Assembly (NCBI GenBank): GCA_000328365.1
Contig: KB305197.1
Coordinates: 26,809 to 90,808, forward strand
Direction: 5' to 3'
From: Capitella teleta
Taxonomy: Eukaryota; Annelida; Polychaeta; Capitellidae
DNA: 64,000 bases
Positions 51,227 to 62,561 of the stretch are shown piece after piece. The translations under genes were made by a program, and so were the position numbers. The stretch's first letter is position 1, and each line of letters begins with the position of its first letter. The notes beneath the pieces are model-generated. The model was not told the DNA's origin and ran no database searches. It worked only from the letters and a program-made list of their open reading frames with translations.

Positions 51227-53560
51227 TCACTTGGTTGCATGTTTTCCGGGAATTTTGAGCAGTGCGTCTCGAGCGGAGGGGAAGAAGTTAAAACTTTTCT
51301 CAGCTACTTGATCGTTGACTAATCGAGTAATAATTATGGCTGCTGACAGCCTGATTAAGAGACCTTCGTGCAAATTCAAACATCGAAAGAATGGACCTTT
51401 CAACCAATCGCACTGCTTCCTGATCATCCATTGATGGACCTTTCCTGGAATCAAACAACGTACAATCAGAAAAATCATCCGAAAACTTGCGAGTTAGATT
51501 ATTCAACGGACAAGATTGACCTTCAATAGAGTCTGTGAATAACACAGTGTCCGTGTCTGATAACTTTGCTCCAGACATACAACCAACAAGATCCCAACCG
51601 AGAGTGATTCTCACAGCGAAGATCTCATCATCCTGTCACTCACTTCATGAGAATAAAATGCCTTTGAAACTCCGGAGCCAATCAGCAAATCGATCTCATC
51701 GGAACTTAATTGTCACCTGTGGAATTATAACGTCATTCAAATGATCAAAACCACAGGTCGGAACGACTGAACAGAGAATCCATCGGCAATGGTATGGAAT
51801 AAACAGTCAGAATGTTCTTTGCAATAACATGATCTGATATAGATTGATTGAACACCTTCGCTTGCCTGATTTTATCACCTTTCACAGCATAGGTACCTGT
51901 AGCTACATTCAAAAGGGTATTGAATGGCTGACATTCCAACTTCAGCTTGATCGCAAGACGTTTAGTACAAAGGAATCTACAATCGCCTTGTATTTGTACA
52001 TAGCATCTTTGTCATCGATGACAACATCAACACACTAAATTCCTGCCCTTACACCATTGACCTTTGTCACGTTCAAAACAGATTCCCTCGCATTGCTCAT
52101 ATTTCCACTTCCACCTTCATGTCTGAAATCTGGGTCATGTAACAGGTCATGATGCATAAAATGACATTTCTTACACATGCTTGAGCGCTTACATTTGCTG
52201 GCAATGTGCCCTGGGTGTAAATTTCTGCACAACCTCTTTTCATGCAACACATTGAATTTTTCTCTCAGTTACATTTATGAAAACTTTGTACATTGATTCG
52301 AGTAATGTTGCTCCTTACAATAGAAACATGAAAGAGTGGATGTAGACGAAGCGCCACTGATTGCCAAAACCTGCTTCTTTGTTTAATGTTCTTGTTTCTT
52401 GGAGATCTCTGGACCGCTGACTTGACCATACACTAGATCCCTTGCTTCCTCTGCACGTTTGCTGACAAAGTCCACGAGATCACCGATGCCTGGATACTCG
52501 TCTGTATTCCTCTTCGTCTCGACAGCGTGCCTCTTCCACTGTGTCTTCATGTAGTTCAGTAAACGATCGATTATCTCCAGTATGAGACGCTGGCTGTCAA
52601 TTTCACCGAGTCTTCCCATTTCCATGATGATGTTGACTCCATTTTGCAAATTATCGGACAATCTGCACACCCCTTCCGCCGAATTCGACTTGCCTCCTTC
52701 ACGAACATTGTTGACCACTGCGTTGACGATGATGTGTTCGTCACCGAACCGTTTTCGGAGAATTTCTTTTGCTTGCCCAAAAGAGGACTCACCCTTTATC
52801 AGAGCACAATTCTTAATGGCGTCGTACGCTTTACCGCTGGTGTACTGAAATCACCTGGTTAACCCTGCTCGGTTGCCCTTCACAACGGCCTCCACAGTTT
52901 CCTCGAAGATGAGTGAAAACGCATGGTATTTGAGGGGACTTCCATCGAAAAGTTCAATTTCCACTCTGGCAATTGTAACAGGGCTAATGCAGTCTCGTTT
53001 GCACATCACGATGATTGTACTGAAGATGATGATGCAGCCTGAGCAGGGACTTCGACGTTTTTCTTTTCGATACTTTCGACTCTGTCATTGCCTGTAAGTA
53101 CCTTTTTTGCACTTCCTTAAAGTACCCGTCCGACTCATCCTCTGCGATTTCTGCATATTCGTAATGTACTTCTGTAGTCAGGATGGTAATTATACGTCAA
53201 AACGATACGTACTTTGCTTTGCGGCTCGGCGGCATCGGAGACACGTGTTCGCCGTATAACGGGTTTTCACAACTAAGCACCGAGCCAAGGGGTCGTGACC
53301 TCAGCTCGGGGCACCAGCAGGGTAAAGACGACGGGATCAATGATCACGTGATCACTCCAGACCACACCTCTTCAAATTATAGAAACAAAGCTTTGAGTTT
53401 TTGTTTTTCACAGTTAAGGTCAAGCTTTTCGATTTCACATCTCTGCAGCCGGTTTATTTGTCGAGTCACCAACCTCTTGGCATTGCTTCTTGCCTTCTTG
53501 ACTTCGGCCGGTGTTGTCATGCTGATTACGTTTCAACGGTTTCATTGATCTCAAGTCCAA
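51227..53560 (-). mobile_element. BEL/Pao LTR retrotransposon fossil (gag and protease region)
   Basis: A minus-strand remnant of a BEL/Pao element. In order there are a basic N-terminal gag piece near 53520, a gag region of the DUF1759 type around 52850-52380, a Cys/His zinc-knuckle region of the family's usual kind (about 52250-52100), and a stretch resembling the DUF1758 protease region down to about 51230. It is broken in several places. I saw no reverse transcriptase, integrase or paired LTRs in the window, so it is incomplete; it looks older than the Gypsy copy to its right. Confidence 0.7.
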
Positions 53561-54991
53561 TTCGTGACTGTATTTACTTCTGACGAATACGGTGAAGTAG
53601 GGAACGACGTTTGATCTCAAGTGAAGCGCGAGCTTCATTTAATATCTTTGTGTCAGTTACTAGTATCAGGCAACGTCAATGTAACAAATTGAATGAATCA
53701 ATGAATACCTGAATAACAAAAGAACAATAATGCTTACCGAATTGTTTGGGCACAACAACTTAAGCAACGACAAGCAGTAAAAATGCGTGAGTCCTCACGG
53801 ACATTGCTCAGCAGACTGCCGGCGCATTCGAAACAGCATTGAAATCACTCAAGGAATAAGTACTCAAAATAGACATGACAAATTGAGATTCATAAGGACA
53901 TTAAAACATGCGTTATGATTAATAGAATACGATAATACAGATACCATAGAGCCATCCTTACATTACGTTACTAACTTGGTAAAATTACATCAATATTACA
54001 GTCATCACATTAAATATTTATCCACTTCACAGATTAACTTCTCTATTACGAATCATAGATTGAAATTCAAAACAAAACAACCAGTTTTAAATATTTCAGA
54101 TAGTCTCAATTGCAATATCAATGTTTGACTGACCATTGTTAACACTAGCAGCATTTGTGTAAAATCGAGTGCGGAACAAACATCGAGCTTCACGTTGTTT
54201 CTATTTTCATCTTTTTCCATCGTTTGATTGTCTTGTTTCTTTTGTTCCTATTTTTGTTTCTTCTTTCTTGATGACGAGAATCGTGTGCATTAAAACGCTC
54301 GCTCACTCAATGCCTGATAATTTGAGCTTTCAACAATTGTCCATTTGATATGATGAATGAATGATCGTGTTCACCTTTTATCGTCTCATCTCTTTGTCGT
54401 TTCCATAAACGCGTTCACAAAAGAGGAAAGGACGTGGGTTTCAACTCGGACATCTGGGGATCGACCGGGATAGTATGATATGATCGAGGGAGCACAGCAA
54501 GACATGTAAAATGCAAAAAAAAAAAAAAATGCAAAAAAAATAAAATAAAAAATTAAAACACGTCGTAAACAAAAGAGAAGGCGAGAGGAAATGATACCCA
54601 ATTTCAACACTCAAAGAATGTCATCTGTGTTTTATAAAGAAGTTCGAGGTAGATAATTATCAAACAAAAAGATTAAATTGAAAAGTGGCATTGATTGAAT
54701 CTGTTGCACCAAATGTTGTAGTTCCAAAATATAATGCTTGCCCAAAGGTCAATTCGACTCACGATTCAACTTGTTTCATGAAATCACCGAGAATGTCAAA
54801 AGAAATGAAGATGCCTAAGCAATTGTTGAACTGAACAATTGTTGAACTGAATGCGGAATGTTGAGATACAGTTACAAATAAGAACAACATACAAATGCGT
54901 GAAATGAACACGCGGGTCGTGACTCGTGTCCATTGTGAACGCAAATAAACATCGACACAATGGTGTTGATTGCAATGGCCACATATGCTAC

Positions 54992-55310
54992 TGTGAACGG
55001 AACTTGTTTCCAAATACCAAAGAATTCAAGGCCGTTTTCCGGAAAGGGTTTCCACGTTTATTTGAGAATATCACGTATACTGGAAACTGGAAAAACTGGA
55101 GAATACATGAACAAAAGAATAACATAATGATGAAATGAATATACCTGGAGGGAGTTGCGAAGCGCGCAGTACTAATCCGTTGGTCAATGCCGTGACCCCA
55201 AAACGCGAAAGAAATCGTTTGCCCTGCAGCCAGCTTTAAATAGGGTTCATCGTCACACCTGAGTGACTCTGGCGTTATGGTTCTAGAATGCGTTATGCAT
55301 CCCTTTTACA
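54992..55310 (-). repeat. Left LTR of the Gypsy fossil (3' LTR in element orientation)
   Basis: Begins TGTGAACGG and ends TTTTACA on the plus strand. Preceded by GCTAC, the likely target-site copy. Confidence 0.85.
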
Positions 55311-56784
55311 TTCTCCCCCCCAACAAAGACACGATTCCCCAACCCTCCAACAGCTCCAAAGCAAATGAAAACAAAAATTAAATGTAGCCAATGGAATGAA
55401 TGAATCGAACATGTACTTCAGAACATCAGAAGATTATAAAAACAAAAAAAATCAAAAAATTATATTCTGAGAATTAAATATCAAAACCAGAAATCAGAAA
55501 AACAAAAACAAAACAAAACAAACATAACAAGTGAAAACTTCAGCAGAAGATGGAATGGACATAGAATAGAAAGAACTACCAAGAACACAAAGAGAGACGT
55601 GGAGCAGGTACAGGCCTCACTCTTTGAGCCTGAACATCGGCCCACTCCAAATCCGAATACCGCTTAGGTGCCTGCCGCACTCGTGCAGACCTACGAGGTG
55701 GCGGTGTAGGTGTCGGTCGTGGAGATTGAACGGAAGCAGCTACCGGAGTAACTGGCTGCGGTTCCGGTTCCGCTACTGGTTCCTCCAGTACATACCATTC
55801 CTCTTCAGAATCCAATTCCGCAGGTACAACTGTCTTACTTCTTCTCTGTCGTGGTACAGCAGCTGCATGCGATACCGTGGGGGAATCGACCCGAGCTGTC
55901 ACTGGAAACAACATGTTGCGGTGTACAGTGCGTTTCCGTTTCCCTGCACGATGCACTACATATACAGGACCTGACGGGTCCGGACGAGAGACAACTTCAT
56001 ATGGTTCCTTCTCCCAACGGTTCGCCAACTTGTGAGGACCTTGAAAGCCAACTTGCCTTACTAACACCGTATCACCGACTTGAAGCGCAAAACCCTTCTG
56101 CTTCCTATCATAACTCCGCTTCTGATCCTGAGATGCCTCCATCTGTAACTTGGCCGCGGTGGACCACGCATTTCTCAAAGACTCTTGTAAAGTGGAGACG
56201 AACTCAGTCTTGACCTCTACACTAGAACCAATCTCTAAACCAATTAACTTCACAATAATAAAATCATTGCAATACAGTTGAATACAAACAGTAATTTCTG
56301 AGACTCAGTGTCTCGCGCAGAAATATTTGTACGTGAATTTTCGGGAAAAGTTGGGACAACAAGTTATAAATTTACGAATAGAAATGAAACAATAAACTGT
56401 TAAAATAGTAATGCTGGGATATTATTAATTTTACCAATTCGTTTTAAGGCCAAAAATGCTATTTTCAATGATACAAGTACACAATTCACTGACACACCTT
56501 TCGTACAAGGACACTACGCAAGTTGACCTTAGCGTCCTCAGTCAGCTGTTGCTGCACGCGTTGTCTGCTCAGTGGACGAGCGGATCTTCCTTCGAGCGGC
56601 CAATCCTCCGTACTTTGGTTCTTGGTCGATCCTAGTTGTCCACGTGGTCCTAACGGCCTTGGTCCTGTCTTCGCCACCAAGTCTCGTCGTCGTCGCGTCG
56701 TCACTGTACCGCAAAGGCTCCACTGTAGTGGCCTTAATGAAGGCACTCTCCCTCCTTAATTCCAAGTCCCTTATTGGGCGCCAA

Positions 56785-57027
56785 TGTGAACGGAACTTGT
56801 TTCCAAATACCAAAGAATTCAAGGCCGTTTTCCGGAAAGGGTTTCCACGTTTATTTGAGAATATCACGTATACTGGAAACTGGAAAAACTGGAGAATACA
56901 TGAACAAAAGAATAACATAATGATGAAATGAATATACCTGGAGGGAGTTGCGAAGCGCGCAGTACTAATCCGTTGGTCAATGCCGTGACCCCAAAACGCG
57001 AAAGAAATCGTTTGCCTGCAGCCAGCT
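56785..57027 (-). repeat. Right LTR of the Gypsy fossil (partial, cut by gap)
   Basis: Matches 54992-55236 almost base for base. The remaining 75 or so bases fall in the gap. Confidence 0.85.
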
Positions 57028-57077
57028 NNNNNNNNNNNNNNNNNNNNNNNNNNNNNNNNNNNNNNNNNNNNNNNNNN
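57028..57077. other. Assembly gap (50 N)
   Basis: A placeholder-sized gap inside the right LTR. Confidence 0.99.
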
Positions 57078-57133
57078 TGAACGCAAATAAACATCGACAC
57101 AAGGGTGTTGATTGCAATGGCCACATATGCTAC
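57078..57133 (+). repeat. Duplicate of the left flank of the Gypsy fossil
   Basis: These 56 bases, from TGAACGCAAATAAAC to CATATGCTAC, repeat 54936-54991 with two changes near the middle, but continue into new sequence (CGGGATGG) instead of an LTR. Confidence 0.9.
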
Positions 57134-59636
57134 CGGGATGGGCTTGAAACGGAAGCGCTAACCCTCATAATTAGCCATTCCAATATAGTCCATTTCATTG
57201 GCGGGTTGACGTGTCGTGAGATGAACGTACACTCCGACTGTTTGTTTGACCATGACACGTGATGCCCGATGCAGGAGTGGCTATTTGTGCCATTGAATGT
57301 TAGCTTAAGAATGTAATGAGAGCAGCTAAATGCCACACCTTCATCTTGTTTCCTCCCTTTGTCAATTCGACGTGACGTCTCGTGATGTCCCAGGTGAGTG
57401 CACCACGAGCATGTCGACACGTACTCAGTCTCACGTGAGTTGTGCTGCACGTTTTCTTATTAAGGTGTTTTTGCACACGTGTTTGCGAACAGATAAATTT
57501 TGATCGGATTCTAACACGCGGTCATGAATTCGGATGAGCCGATCGGCACGCTGATCGTTTTTTTGTTTTTGTTTTGTTTGTTTTTTTTTTTGGGGGGGGG
57601 GGGGGATTTTATATCTAGTATAATACTTCTTCTTGGAATCCTCCGTCATGGCAAATAATTATAACACATATAGATACTAGTTACCCGGGAGCTCACAGTA
57701 CAGGATACCGGATTGGATACCGGCTAATGGACGTAATTTTACATTTGTGGAATTAAGTACTTGATACGGGTTTCTTCTTTGTCCACAGGATCCAACATCA
57801 ATCCATTGAGGCATAATCTTAAAATCGCTTTTTCCTTGCTGTATATGTTAGTTCGGTGTGTATGAGTATAGCTCTGAAAAGAGCAAGTTCTCTTGCTGTG
57901 TAGAGAACAGGACAGGCTGGACAGGCGCCTCATATGGCAGGTCACGGCTGAGTGAATCGCAGGCTACTTCTTTGCATCAATGGATCCGTTGGGGAAACGA
58001 TGTTTTCTTGGGTAGATCGTGACTTTGGTGAAAGATAATTCATATATACACTGTACTTAGTAACATCAGGAGTAAATCTCAGTGATGATTGACTTCGGGT
58101 GAGAGTGCAATCACTCCCACGACTCATACACCAGCAGTTAGCAGTTTGTCAGGTAGTGAAGACACGATTATCGGCTATTTAGGTGTATGTCTAAACACCT
58201 TAACAATAAAGTTAATATATCAAAATACATTATTTTGTGATAATCAACCAATTAACTATATCTGTTTGCACCATAGGTTCACATGAAGGCTGAAATTAAC
58301 CGTCATAGGAATTAGAATTGGTTAAAATATGTATGGCTAATTACTATACTACGATTCAAAAAACGATAGATATATGGCACAGCAGTAACGCATCAAATAC
58401 CCTATAGCAAGGCATCTGGATATAACATGAGGCTCTCTTTCGGCTCAGAGTAATAATCGAAATAACACTGAATTACGAGGCATAATACTATAGGTATTAT
58501 GGCTGTATCGGCTTATGGTGCATGTAAAATTATTAAGTTCTGTAGAGTCATGATGTTATAGCAATTTCGTTGGTTTCACGATCTCACTAGCGCTAGTGGT
58601 ATACGTTGCTGGTATAGGGGTATTGGAAGAATAATGAGGCTGGACCTCATTCGGTCGGATAGGACACTTAGGTATACGTTTTGGCAATACATGAAGTGCA
58701 TCATCACACGAGGAAATCACCTGCCACCAACGAATTTGACATTTCATTAGTTTAAAATATAAATATGAAAAGAAAAATCCTCTAGCTTCAATTACTGTGG
58801 TACCACGGCTATCGGGATAATGATTATGTATATATTACTTTATTTGTAGCATTTAGGGACATGCAGTAGTTTTTGGGCAACATTTCTGTTATACTAATAA
58901 GTGCTCATTCGATCGGCCCCATTATCGTTAAGCTTAAACGCGTTACAGATATCCAATAATTAATAATATTTTAATGTCATGTTGTGAACAGTAATCATAG
59001 TATCCATGTGTCTCATCATTATTCATCATCATTTGAGAACATATCTTAACATAATGTCAATTAAAAGGGAAGACAAAATTAATTACAAGTAGACTTTCTG
59101 ATTTGTTTTATTTTCATTGCCTTATATATATATATGTTTATTCGTTCCTCATCGAACATCACAATAATTCAATATAATAACAATAATTCAGTGAATATAA
59201 TAACAATAACGTGAATATACTAAAAAGTGAATATACTACCATGTTGTCAATTAAAGAGAACCTCTGATTGTTTTGAAATAGTAACGGATGATACAGGATG
59301 CATCCCAAAAGACAAATACGCTTGCTGTGGGCTAATTCCTAGATACATCGATTTTGAGAGGTTTAAAATCTCGCTTTCTTCTTGTGTTCGATTTCATACC
59401 GTCGTGACGGCATGAAAGTAATTATACTATTGTTAAAGGGATGGGGAACTGAATTTTAAGTGATGTTCTATTGACTCATAGCACCAATTGATAGCATTCC
59501 GTGCCAAAAACACCATGCCTGGATGCAAGCGTAAGGAAATAATGGATTTCGAATATCGGGGTTAGCATTGGGCCTTTGGGAGAATGGCTTCCATTCCGAA
59601 GTATAGGAGGCAAACGTCAGCTGAAGGCTTGCCGTG

Positions 59637-59775
59637 ATTGGCCCCGTTCCCCTCGTGAAGCTATCGATTTCAGCCAATCAGAGCAGATCATCTTTGCCAT
59701 AAAAGGACATCTTTGTTGTTTACGAAACGAAAGTGCACTCTGGCTGACCTTTTTACTGTTTCAGGATGAGAAACA
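59637..59775 (+). promoter_or_regulatory. Promoter-like stretch
   Basis: Inverted CCAAT (ATTGG, 59637-59641), CCAAT (59674-59678) and a TATA-like CATAAAAGG (59698-59706) are spaced as in a strong metazoan core promoter; the start would be near 59730. About 35 bases on, CAGGATGAGAAACATG is followed by GTAGGT, which could be a short first coding exon and donor. No further exon was found. Confidence 0.35.
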
Positions 59776-60877
59776 TGGTAGGTGTCCTAGAAAATCACTT
59801 GTTAAAATAAGAAAAGTAGCGAAAACTATTTTTGTTTCGCGCCTGACTGGTGGCAAAATGCTTATTCTATCTATTTCAAAAAAAAAAAAAAAAAAAAAAA
59901 AAAAAACAAAAAATATCCAGGGGTTTAGTCGCAGGACAGGCTGATATGACGAGGCTCATTGTAAAAGATGGGGAACTCTGTGTTTCAACACAGCTCCTGA
60001 CGTCACGCCTAATTAGCAATATATCTCCCGCGAAATCGTTAGGGATGATACTAGTATTCATTGTGTGGGCCAGGCATAGGAATCATTTTTGGTACATCAA
60101 ATAACGACTCAATGTCTATTTTTAATCAGTTCTCCCTCCCTTTAATAATGGGAGCCGTCGAGTCAGCAGAACTTTCAGCAGTTCTCATAAAAGAAATCTT
60201 GCACTCATCTCCTTTCAAGCTATTCGATCTGCCTGAGCAAGAAATTTGTATTTTAATTTTACTTGAGTATCATTTATAGTTAACCAAATACTTCAAAAAT
60301 GGTCTCTCGTCACTCACAAAAGCCCATAGAATCGATCTAAAAAGGTTCCGAAATGAACAAAGGTCCCCTTTAAGCTGTGTCCTTCGGACGCAAGTCACTC
60401 AAGTATTAAAGCGAAACCCTTCTAGAATATATGCAAGTCGCAGTCGCAATCGCTGGATATTCAACCGTTCACCAAGGAGCAAGAAGTGACCTCTCACCAA
60501 CCTTGCCCTCTGACCTAGATTGGCACTCATGATTTCCGATGTTTGGTTTTCATCGCTTGATTGATCGCATATAAACTTCTTGGGTCTCCCAAAGAAACCG
60601 ACTTCGCAATGATTGATCTGATCGCCAGCGGACTTGCTTTTCCCAATCCTACTTTCTTGTTGACCTTGGCGGTAATCATATGGATGAACAGACCCCTTGT
60701 TGGCACACAACGTTCGCCAATTATACCCCAGATTGGATCGCGTGCCTCACAATTGCATGGGGCTAACTTGGCAGATTAAAGGCTGCAAATTAGGCCGAAG
60801 TGCAAACAGAGGCTGTAGCCAAAGAAGCTTTAAGAACCCAAACTACCTATTCGCTTAACGTCTGCTCAGCCAGCAGG

Positions 60878-60892
60878 GCGCCCCCTGCTGGG
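60878..60892 (-). promoter_or_regulatory. CTCF-type motif
   Basis: On the minus strand it reads CCAGCAGGGGGCGCC, a full match to the core consensus known for vertebrate and other bilaterian CTCF. The flanks make the site partly palindromic (CAGCAGGGCGCC on the plus strand). Binding is inferred. Confidence 0.5.
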
Positions 60893-62548
60893 CAAGCTCG
60901 ACACAGCGCGCTTTAACAGTAGGGAAGGTGGTCTCTGAAGCTGTTTCCGAGTACATCTCGCACCTCGCACCTCGCAAAGGAATTGACGCGTGAATTGTTA
61001 CGCTTAACTGTGACCGTTTTTAACGAAAGCTAAGTTAAATTATTTATCAAAGGAAGTTAAATTATGCAATAAGTCGGAGTCAATCACAATTTCATTCACT
61101 TGCTTCACAGCTCTGGACTTTAACCTTGTCTTACTTTTACTCACGACGTTAACGCAAGGAAGCGAAATTCAATGACAGTTCCTTGCATTTATTTCATAAA
61201 TCAGGCAATGAAATATGATTACATAAAGAGCATAAAGTTCATAAGATTGTGATACACAAGCAGCTATTACAATCAACACAAAATACATGAGCTATAATTA
61301 TAATCGATTTTTGTCAATGCTAATGATTTATTATAACAAGAACTATATACACTACATTTTTCTGGTGGAGGAGTTTCATAACTTTTCAATTTCTTCTATT
61401 GTTGGTTCCTATTTTGCTTTTTCAAATGGTGATTAATTCGAACTACAAAGAACAGTTTAACAATATATATTTTGATATCAGCTCTGTGATCTGTGCATCC
61501 CAAATTAAGAGGCAGACTGTTCACGGATCTCAAAAATGACTGTAGAATGGTACCAGTGTGGAAATATTCTACAATATTTCTAAATATATTTTCAAGGTGT
61601 GAAATGTGCGTAACTATATGCTATCACTGGGAATTGACAAGGAGCAATCAGAATCATCTAATTTGGAATTTAGAAATAATGTACATGTATTTGAAGATTG
61701 TGAATCAGATGTTTTGCGAGTTGCAACACACGTTCCACAGGGGAACGTCAATCCATCCTTCCTTACCATATAACCAGATAAATAAACACTGATATTTTCC
61801 TAACAAACAGAGAATTTTGGCGGATACTGGTTGACAGGAAGGAGATCATCAGGAAGAGGGTGAGAAGGACATTGGGGCGCGGTGGGTTTTACCTTCTCTT
61901 TGGCAACAGCCACATCAGTCAAGTCTTTCAATTTTAAGGCAAAACATCTAAGTCATCCTGGCAATTGGAGCCAGCACTGTTATCAAACAGGAAATAAACG
62001 CTTACTTCTCGATACGCAGATATAAATTCCACTGTATCAGGATTATCCCGATTGCCCCCCTCCCCCCTTACCGGCCTCTTATCAAACTAAAAAAAAATCT
62101 CTACATAATCCCGATTCCGTTTTGATATCCGTAAAACACTGATCTCCATGTCAAGGCTCTTCCACAACCCCAAAAGCGAAGTAATGTTATGTTTCCATCA
62201 ACGAATGCAAGCCAGCCACGTACAAGTAATTAGAGACACGAAATTTGTCTAACCATTTGAGAGACGTATTGAGAAATGCACTATGTTTAGCAGAGGTGAT
62301 TTTAGAAAAGGCTTTCTTAAACTTAATTATGGGCATTCTTTGTGGAATAATTATATGGAATATTCTTGTGGGATTTATATTAAATAATCGTCGCATCCAT
62401 AGGCTGCACATTCAACATTGGGATCCATAGTCTGACCACCACTTGCTTTTTTTGGTATCTTTTTCGTGACAAATATAACGACGCTCTGTAATCTTCGCAA
62501 TGCTAATTGCGCCACGTGCTTGTTGTGTTGAATCGCATTCGAGCTTTA

Positions 62549-62561
62549 CCAGCAGAGGGCG
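62549..62561 (+). promoter_or_regulatory. CTCF-type motif
   Basis: CCAGCAGAGGGCG on the plus strand fits the same consensus, 1.7 kb from the site at 60878 and in the opposite orientation. Confidence 0.45.

Larger units (their letters stand above)
54992..57077 (-). mobile_element. Ty3/Gypsy LTR retrotransposon fossil, short and incomplete
   Basis: A minus-strand element. The left LTR is 54992-55310 (319 bases, TG...CA). The right LTR starts at 56785 and runs into the gap at 57028; the visible parts are almost identical, which suggests a recent insertion. Next to the right LTR is a primer binding site TGGCGCCCAATAA (minus strand, 56783-56771), of tRNA-Lys type. A polypurine tract (G-run then AGAA) lies at 55311-55321 beside the left LTR. 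The inside is only about 1.5 kb: a leader and the C-terminal part of the integrase region (within 55576-56253). Most of gag-pol is absent, so it is a broken, deletion-type copy. Confidence 0.85.

Noticed and set aside
55624-56213. Plus-strand ORFs of 116-120 codons
   Set aside because: They are antisense shadows of the Gypsy integrase region.
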